DNA of 64,000 bases from Bacteroides nordii WAL 11050 = JCM 12987 (GTDB taxonomy: Bacteria; Bacteroidota; Bacteroidia; Bacteroidales; Bacteroidaceae), in the NCBI GenBank assembly GCA_000613465.1, contig BAJA01000032.1, forward strand, positions 1 through 64,000, given 5' to 3'. Positions 58,823 through 64,000 of the stretch are shown piece by piece. A program made the position numbers and the translations under genes. The stretch's first letter is position 1. Each line of letters starts with the position of its first letter. The notes under the pieces were generated by a model. It had not been told where the DNA came from. It made no database searches and saw only the letters and a program-made list of their open reading frames with translations.

Positions 58823-58913
58823 AATAATGTGCAAATATGCCAATGTACCATTCGGCATATCTTCGGAAAATATAGCGCAGCCAATTGGCATATTGGCACA
58901 TTGGCATATTATT
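58823..58913. repeat. AATAATGTGCC-arm palindromic element between GSCFA and murF-alr genes
   Basis: The left arm AATAATGTGCAAATATGCC pairs with GGCACATTGGCATATTATT at the right end. The loop contains ATATAGCGCAGCC, complement GGCTGCGCTATAT, followed by TTTTCCGAAG. It separates two leftward genes. Confidence 0.8.
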
Positions 58914-58919
58914 TCTACA

Positions 58920-59873
58920 TTATTCAAACTCTAAGTACGGGTATTTTCGGTTAAGTCGTTCTATTTTTAACACAATTTGTCCTAAAAATCTTTTATGTTC
59001 CTCTGAGCCCGGATGAAAGGGGCGGTGTGCCTGCGCCTTGCGGATACTTTCACATTCTTCCATAATCTTTTTCGTTTCATCAGAGAAGAAAGCTTCGGAA
59101 AAACGTTCCCACAAATAACGGATAGCCACGGGAGACGGATGCAACATGTCATCGGCATAAAAACGATAGTCGCGAAGCTCGTCAAGTACAATCTCATAAG
59201 AAGGAAAATAGAAAACGAATTCAGGGAAAAGAGTTTGTAGTTGTTCGGTAGCCAGCAACAGGGTGGCTTTACTAATCTGATTGGCATGCATGCCATCGCG
59301 TATATGCCGGATGGGACTAACAGTAAGAAGTACTTTCAAGCCGGGATTCTGTTCCCGAAGTTCACGAAGCAGGCATGTATATTCCTTCACGATCTCTTCA
59401 ACTGTAAGCTTTCGGCGTACAAATAACTTTTCCGGCTGTTTATGGCAGTTTGATACAATGCGTTTATTTTCTCCCTGTTCATACACCCAGGCTGTTCCCC
59501 AGGTGAGCAGCAGCCAATCGACATCCTTTATTCGGGCATGAGCCTGTTGCAAGCGCGTATTGATATTCTGTAATACATCATTCGGCAATGCCGCCGAAAA
59601 TGCTCCGTGATGCATCGCACTATGCCAACAGTCGCGAAAGAAAAATAAATCGGAAGTCGTATATGTTTTTCCCGAAAGTATTTGTCTTAATGCCTCCGAG
59701 ACAGATAACGGGTTATATAATATCCCAAAAGGGTTGATATCACAACGAAAGAAATTATCTTTCAGCAGATTGCCGATATTCTCTGCAAAACAGGACCCTA
59801 ACAGTAATAATTGCCGGGCATGAGTGATAGGTGGCAATCCTTTGGGTAATTCAACGAGGGTGGTAAAGTTCAT
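58920..59873 (-). CDS. GSCFA-domain protein
   Basis: 317 residues. The family-defining GSCFAENIG is near residue 27, with the GDSL-like later blocks DWLLLTWGTAWVYEQG, LLTVSPIRHIRDGMHANQISKATLL and YRFYADDMLHPSPVAIRYLWERF, so it is probably an SGNH-type hydrolase or acyltransferase. I chose MNFTTLVELPKG at 59873; the longer in-frame start adds 28 unrelated residues read from the palindromic element at 59886-59965. Function is unknown. It precedes murF-alr and tatAC on the same strand. Confidence 0.85.
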   Translation of the reverse strand: MNFTTLVELPKGLPPITHARQLLLLGSCFAENIGNLLKDNFFRCDINPFGILYNPLSVSEALRQILSGKTYTTSDLFFFRDCWHSAMHHGAFSAALPNDVLQNINTRLQQAHARIKDVDWLLLTWGTAWVYEQGENKRIVSNCHKQPEKLFVRRKLTVEEIVKEYTCLLRELREQNPGLKVLLTVSPIRHIRDGMHANQISKATLLLATEQLQTLFPEFVFYFPSYEIVLDELRDYRFYADDMLHPSPVAIRYLWERFSEAFFSDETKKIMEECESIRKAQAHRPFHPGSEEHKRFLGQIVLKIERLNRKYPYLEFE

Positions 59874-59885
59874 AATAATATACCA

Positions 59886-59965
59886 ATTGAATAATATGCT
59901 AATGTGCCGATTGGCTACGTTGTATTTTACGAAACCACACCAAATGATAATCGGCACATTATTAA
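59886..59965. repeat. AATAATGTGCCGATT-arm palindromic element upstream of the GSCFA gene
   Basis: The left arm ATTGAATAATATGCTAATGTGCCGATT pairs imperfectly with AATCGGCACATTATTAAT. Loop GGCTACGTTGTATTT, then ACGAAA, matches GGCTACGTTATATTT in the element after dxs (63880-63894), although the arms are unrelated. Confidence 0.75.
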
Positions 59966-60112
59966 TACGGCGAAAATATAGAAAAACTCCGAAACAGAGA
60001 AGAGGCAGATAAGTTTTTTAGCCGATAAGGTGCAGTATTTCTTCAAAGCCAACATTTATATAATCGTACGTACACCTTAATTTATTGAAATAATAAGCTA
60101 ATTTTTATCTAA

Positions 60113-60766
60113 ATGAAAATCGTAAATAACTCGAAAAGCATAAGGGTAAACCATCTCCTGAGAGTAACCAATTATAGCAAAACTGCTATCGCCGCCCTGA
60201 CATTGACATTCGGCATAACGACATTTACTGCCTGCAGTAACGACGGAAATACGCCCGAAGTGATATCCGTAAAGGATGTAGAAGGTAGCTATGCGGGTAA
60301 AGCAAACATTACATTCATTGAATCGAGCACTTCACCAACCCCAATTCCCCAAATAGAAGTGGAGACCACGCTCAAAGAAGATACAATCTACTTCGGAAAA
60401 TTCCCGACTGATGTCTTGATAACCAACATTGTGGGAGAAGAGAAAGCACCCGAAATCATTGAACTCGCAGGTGATATCAGTTATAAAGTAGGTTACAAAC
60501 CGGCATTCAATGAAGGTTACACGCAAATATTGCAGACTTTAGATCCTAAACCTCTGAAATTTACAATCGAAATTCCTTCTAAAGAAGAAGGCCAACCGGA
60601 TGTTATGGAAATAGAAGCAACGATTTCTGCTACGGACAAAGGAATATTCACCTATCAAGACAAGACACTGAAATTTAAACTGATAGTTGAAAGTGCTAAA
60701 CTCAATGGAAAACCTTGCGAAGGTATCTCAATGGAAGATATAGTATTCGAAATGAATAAGAAATAG
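60113..60766 (+). CDS. Lipoprotein of unknown function (DUF4840-like)
   Basis: 217 residues. A long basic N-terminus precedes a hydrophobic segment and a lipobox at Cys41 (TTFTACSND), after which TPEVISVKDVEGSYAGKANITF begins a beta-rich domain. The pattern of paired strands (VSVKDVEGSYAG..., KLKFKLIVESAKLNGKPCEG) resembles small Bacteroides surface lipoproteins of the DUF4840 type; I am not certain of the family. No partner genes are adjacent. Confidence 0.65.
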   Translation: MKIVNNSKSIRVNHLLRVTNYSKTAIAALTLTFGITTFTACSNDGNTPEVISVKDVEGSYAGKANITFIESSTSPTPIPQIEVETTLKEDTIYFGKFPTDVLITNIVGEEKAPEIIELAGDISYKVGYKPAFNEGYTQILQTLDPKPLKFTIEIPSKEEGQPDVMEIEATISATDKGIFTYQDKTLKFKLIVESAKLNGKPCEGISMEDIVFEMNKK

Positions 60767-61799
60767 GATTCTTCGTCAATTTAGTTAGAAACAGAACCTT
60801 AATAGACTGATGAGCCAATCTTGTTAACATTGAGTGAAATGTCAGGATGGAATTAATAAATGTTTCAAAAAATGCAGTTAGCCTGTCTTTTTATTCTTAT
60901 ATGGCTAATTTCCATGACACCCTTATTCTAATTATTGCTGTAACTGGAGAATAAACTGCATAACAATATAAATTATTATGCGTGTTGCGTTGTATATTTT
61001 TTCACTTTTGGATAGTTATGCACATTTAGTCGGCATGTTATCCTGATTTTCCCGCTATGATAAGTTCGGTTTCTCTACGAGAAAAAATAAAACCGTCTTA
61101 AATAACGTTTTCCGACGCTAACTGACAAGTAAATTCGCTCCAATCTTAACTATTAAAAGTATAATCAAAAAATTCATAAACCTAAATTATGCAATGAATA
61201 TCCCAAGAAATAAGATGTTTTTATCATGTAATCCTCTGCAAACCGTACAATGGGAATAATCAAAACCGGAAATGACGAAGATTTTTATCACTTGTGAGAA
61301 CCCTCCCTTAAATTAGAGGATTACAGAGGATCAGGAATATCACTTTGTCAAATTGTAAATAGGCATGTACTGTATATTTCTATCATAGAACATTCAGAAC
61401 CGTACAAAAATAAATCTTTCAACTAAATTGCCAAAGAACCACAAATAGCATAGAAAAAGGACTGCCGAAAAGTAAAGTCCCCGCCCCTACCAGATAGAGG
61501 TCAATAAACAATTCAACTCATATTCTTTTATACCTTTTTCAATAATATGATCGGTATCATACCAAAGTATTCTGATCGGAGCGAAGGGGTATGTAAAAAT
61601 CCCGTTTGGAATCTTATATAAAAGAGCACGCTAAGTCTGTTTCGTTTTTCATGTCATTTTATTGTTTCTATTTGTAAAAGAGCTGTACTACAACAGTACA
61701 TTTGCAGAAATCTCCAGCACGTATTTACATTAATTTATACAAAAAAACATCATTTCTGCTTTTTCCAATTAAAAAAGAACGTCTTTCCTTTTCTTTTCG
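60767..61799. other. 1-kb gap without a recognisable gene
   Basis: No ORF of convincing length or composition occurs on either strand. The sequence is AT-rich with scattered stops. Near 61415-61500 the minus strand has a short open run of hydrophobic codons, too short to call. This may be decayed coding DNA or an unrecognised RNA region. Confidence 0.5.
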
Positions 61800-61807
61800 T
61801 ATTTTTG
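61800..61807 (+). promoter_or_regulatory. dxs promoter -7 box
   Basis: TATTTTTG lies 20 bp before the chosen dxs ATG (61828). The longer in-frame start at 61702 would place the box inside the coding region. Confidence 0.6.
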
Positions 61808-61827
61808 CATATCAATTCAGTCAGAAC

Positions 61828-63789
61828 ATGAAAAATGAACCCACATATAACTTGCTAAACGCCCTGAATACTCCCGAAGATTTGCGACGGCTCACGCCTG
61901 AACAACTGCCTGAAGTATGTGACGAACTAAGGCAAGACATTATTAAAGAAGTTTCCTGCAACCCGGGCCATTTTGCCGCCAGTCTGGGGGTGGTGGAGCT
62001 CACGGTGGCTCTGCATTATGTATTCAATACACCTTATGACCGCATCGTCTGGGATGTGGGACATCAGGCTTACGGACACAAAATTCTCACCGGACGCCGC
62101 GACACCTTCTCCACCAACCGGAAACTGGGAGGCATCCGTCCCTTCCCATCGCCCGAAGAGAGCGAATATGATACGTTTACTTGTGGGCATGCCTCAAATT
62201 CCATTTCGGCTGCGTTGGGTATGGCAGTGGCAGCCATGAAAAAAGGAGAACTGGGCCGCCACGTAGTAGCTGTTATCGGCGATGGTTCAATGAGTGGCGG
62301 ACTGGCTTTTGAAGGGCTCAACAATGCATCGGCTACCCCAAACAACCTGCTTATCATACTGAATGATAACGACATGGCTATTGACCGTAGCGTAGGTGGA
62401 ATGAAACAATACCTGTTCAACCTGACCACCTCCAACCGCTACAATCAATTACGGTTCAAAATCTCACGCCTGCTTTTCAAAATAGGACTGCTGAACGAAG
62501 ATCGCCGGAAAGCACTCATCCGCCTGGGGAACAGCCTGAAATCACTTGTTGCCCAGCAACAGAATATTTTTGAAGGAATGAACATCCGCTATTTCGGGCC
62601 AGTGGACGGACATGATGTAAAAAATATCGCCCGTATCCTACGGGATATCAAAGATATGCAAGGGCCTAAAGTGCTCCACCTGCACACCCTGAAAGGGAAA
62701 GGATTCGAACCGGCAGAAAAGCACCCGGGTATTTGGCATGCACCCGGCAAGTTTGATCCTAAAACAGGAAAACGTCTGGTTGCCGACACAAACGGATTAC
62801 CACCACTCTTCCAGGATGTCTTCGGACATACCCTGATTGAGTTGGCGCAGCAAAACCCGCGCATTGTAGGAGTCACTCCTGCCATGCCTACAGGATGTTC
62901 CCTGAACTATATGATGGAACAGATGCCGGATCGTGCATTCGATGTCGGTATAGCCGAAGGACATGCCGTGACTTTCTCCGGAGGAATGGCAAAGGACGGT
63001 ATGCTGCCTTTCTGCAATATTTACTCCTCTTTTATGCAACGGGCTTATGACAATGTAATTCATGATGTAGCTATTCAGAAACTGCCGGTGGTGTTGTGTC
63101 TCGACCGCGCCGGTCTGGTGGGCGAAGACGGCCCAACGCATCACGGCATGTTCGACTTAGCGTATATGCGTCCGATACCCAACCTCACCGTAGCATCGCC
63201 CATGAACGAACACGAATTGCGCAAGCTGATGTATACCGCCCAACTGCCGGATAAAGGACCATTCGTGATACGATATCCACGCGGACGAGGAGTATTGGTA
63301 GACTGGAAATGTCCGTTGGAGGAAATTCCTGTAGGACGTGGAAGAAAACTGAAAGAAGGAAACGACTTGGCTGTCATCACCATTGGTCCCATAGGTAATA
63401 CAGCCGCCAAAGCCATAGCGCGGGTGGAGAAAGAACAGCCCGGAAGAAGTATTGCCCATTATGACCTGCGTTTTCTTAAACCACTGGATGAAGAGCTACT
63501 TCATGAAATAGGGAAACAATTCAGACACATCGTGACCATAGAAGACGGAATCAGAGCCGGAGGTATGGGCAGTGCGGTGTTGGAGTTTATGGCAGATCAC
63601 GAATACACTCCCGAAATACGACGCATAGGTATACAAGATCATTTCGTAGAACATGGAACAGTTGCACAGTTGTATGCACTCTGCGGATTGGATGAAGAAG
63701 GAATAGTGAAGGAGTTAGAGAAGGGAGAAGTAGAAAAAATGAAAAAGTGGAAGAAAGATGACAAAGAAAGAAGCTATCAAGCTGTTTGA
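61828..63789 (+). CDS. dxs: 1-deoxy-D-xylulose-5-phosphate synthase
   Basis: 653 residues from the ATG at 61828 (MKNEPTYNLLNAL). DXS joins pyruvate and glyceraldehyde-3-phosphate in the first step of the MEP isoprenoid pathway. The thiamine-diphosphate motif is VIGDGSMSGGLAFEGLNNA; DVGHQAYGHKILTGRRD, CGHASNSISAALGMAVA and the transketolase-like DRAGLVGEDGPTHHGMFDLAYMR are present. The last 25 residues (KELEKGEVEKMKKWKKDD onward) are charged and lie over the start of a different reading frame, so the native C-terminus may have been changed. Confidence 0.95.
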   Translation: MKNEPTYNLLNALNTPEDLRRLTPEQLPEVCDELRQDIIKEVSCNPGHFAASLGVVELTVALHYVFNTPYDRIVWDVGHQAYGHKILTGRRDTFSTNRKLGGIRPFPSPEESEYDTFTCGHASNSISAALGMAVAAMKKGELGRHVVAVIGDGSMSGGLAFEGLNNASATPNNLLIILNDNDMAIDRSVGGMKQYLFNLTTSNRYNQLRFKISRLLFKIGLLNEDRRKALIRLGNSLKSLVAQQQNIFEGMNIRYFGPVDGHDVKNIARILRDIKDMQGPKVLHLHTLKGKGFEPAEKHPGIWHAPGKFDPKTGKRLVADTNGLPPLFQDVFGHTLIELAQQNPRIVGVTPAMPTGCSLNYMMEQMPDRAFDVGIAEGHAVTFSGGMAKDGMLPFCNIYSSFMQRAYDNVIHDVAIQKLPVVLCLDRAGLVGEDGPTHHGMFDLAYMRPIPNLTVASPMNEHELRKLMYTAQLPDKGPFVIRYPRGRGVLVDWKCPLEEIPVGRGRKLKEGNDLAVITIGPIGNTAAKAIARVEKEQPGRSIAHYDLRFLKPLDEELLHEIGKQFRHIVTIEDGIRAGGMGSAVLEFMADHEYTPEIRRIGIQDHFVEHGTVAQLYALCGLDEEGIVKELEKGEVEKMKKWKKDDKERSYQAV

Positions 63790-63928
63790 AGAGAAAAAAG
63801 TACGTGCCATGATGGAGTATAAAGTAAGTGCTGGAAATAAATTAAAACGCAGATTAACGCAAATTTTCGCAGACGGTAAGGCTACGTTATATTTGAGGAA
63901 AGATATTCTTTACGTTAATCTATGCTAA
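63758..63928 (+). pseudogene. Possible remnant of a BRO/antirepressor-type gene overlapping dxs
   Basis: 56 codons in a frame different from dxs. The first residues, MTKKEAIKLFEEKKVR, strongly resemble the start of BRO-N / DinD-like proteins, which normally continue WDDEQEKWYFS. Here the similarity stops and the frame runs into the palindrome at 63845-63936. It is likely a 5' fragment left by a deletion. Recognition is from memory of the family start only. Confidence 0.35.
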
Positions 63929-63936
63929 TCTGCGTT
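63845..63936. repeat. ACGCAGATTAACGC-arm palindromic element after dxs
   Basis: AAACGCAGATTAACGC (63845 on) pairs with CTAATCTGCGTTT (to 63936) and ACGTTAATC. The loop has GGCTACGTTATATTT (63880-63894). The arm word AGATTAACGCAAAT also occurs in the element at 2533-2701. Confidence 0.75.
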
Positions 63937-63986
63937 TCAAGACTTGTTTAATACTTAAAACAAAAAAAGAACAGCAATAAGCAGAA

Positions 63987-64000
63987 ATGAAAATAATCAT
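63987..64000 (+). CDS. Start of a gene cut by the window edge, possibly trkA
   Basis: Only ATG AAA ATA ATC AT is visible (MKII). TrkA, the NAD-binding potassium-uptake regulator, begins MKIIIAGAG and follows dxs in Bacteroides genomes I know. The call rests on that gene order and four residues. Confidence 0.35.

Noticed and set aside
61415..61500. Minus-strand run reading DLYLVGAGTLLFGSP, similar to a phytoene-desaturase-type end
   Set aside because: Only about 30 codons are open, flanking frames are closed and no other domain part is found nearby. Chance similarity in AT-rich DNA is as likely.

Overview
The window comes from a Bacteroides species, in the B. thetaiotaomicron type of genome. 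The evidence is SusC/SusD pairs, a hybrid two-component regulator, Bacteroidetes-type promoters (TAnnTTTG at -7) with no Shine-Dalgarno sites, a MurF-alanine racemase fusion, a GldB-like lipoprotein and signal peptides ending in xAQ. No rRNA, tRNA, CRISPR array or complete insertion sequence was seen.

Layout. 1-7.4 kb: housekeeping genes (dipeptidyl peptidase IV, lipA, a membrane/NUDIX-like protein, a tetrapyrrole-methylase-type methyltransferase, a GldB-like lipoprotein, fabI). 7.4-29 kb: first half of a pectin utilisation locus, with a GH28 polygalacturonase, a DUF4861-like protein, a small secreted protein, GH43, two esterases, SusC, SusD, a surface glycan-binding lipoprotein, GH3 and GH95. 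29.4-36.9 kb: an unrelated island with a Sel1-repeat protein, an Hsp90-like ATPase, a TPR protein, two small hypothetical genes and an Rpn-type nuclease. 37.1-49.4 kb: second half of the pectin locus, with the hybrid two-component regulator (HTCS), an esterase, a CE12-CE8 fusion, a KdgF-like cupin, a CE8 pectinesterase, a GH105 hydrolase and a hexuronate transporter. 49.5-64 kb: a Dna2-like nuclease-helicase, an AraC regulator, a HAD hydrolase, tatC-tatA, murF-alr, a GSCFA protein, a lipoprotein, dxs and the first codons of a probable trkA.

The pectin genes form one degradation route. CE8 and CE12 enzymes remove methyl and acetyl esters. GH28, GH43, GH3 and GH95 cut the backbone and side chains. 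SusC/SusD and the surface lipoprotein import oligosaccharides. GH105 and KdgF handle unsaturated uronates, and the MFS transporter takes up hexuronates. Seven promoters in both halves carry the same two-box element at constant distance (box 1, 21-22 bp, box 2, 34 bp, TAnnTTTG). This is very probably the HTCS operator, and it ties the two halves into one regulon.

Two features stand out. First, there is a family of long palindromic elements whose arms are short reiterated words that differ between copies, while the central loop is related (often CTGCGCTAT or GGCTACGTT). They lie between convergent genes, where they supply both stop codons, and in two cases inside genes (the helicase and murF) without breaking the frame. 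Second, nine genes carry ten 1-2 nt deletions, nearly all in homopolymers. This looks like a deletion-biased sequencing error rather than biology, so I annotate those genes as whole units with a frameshift.
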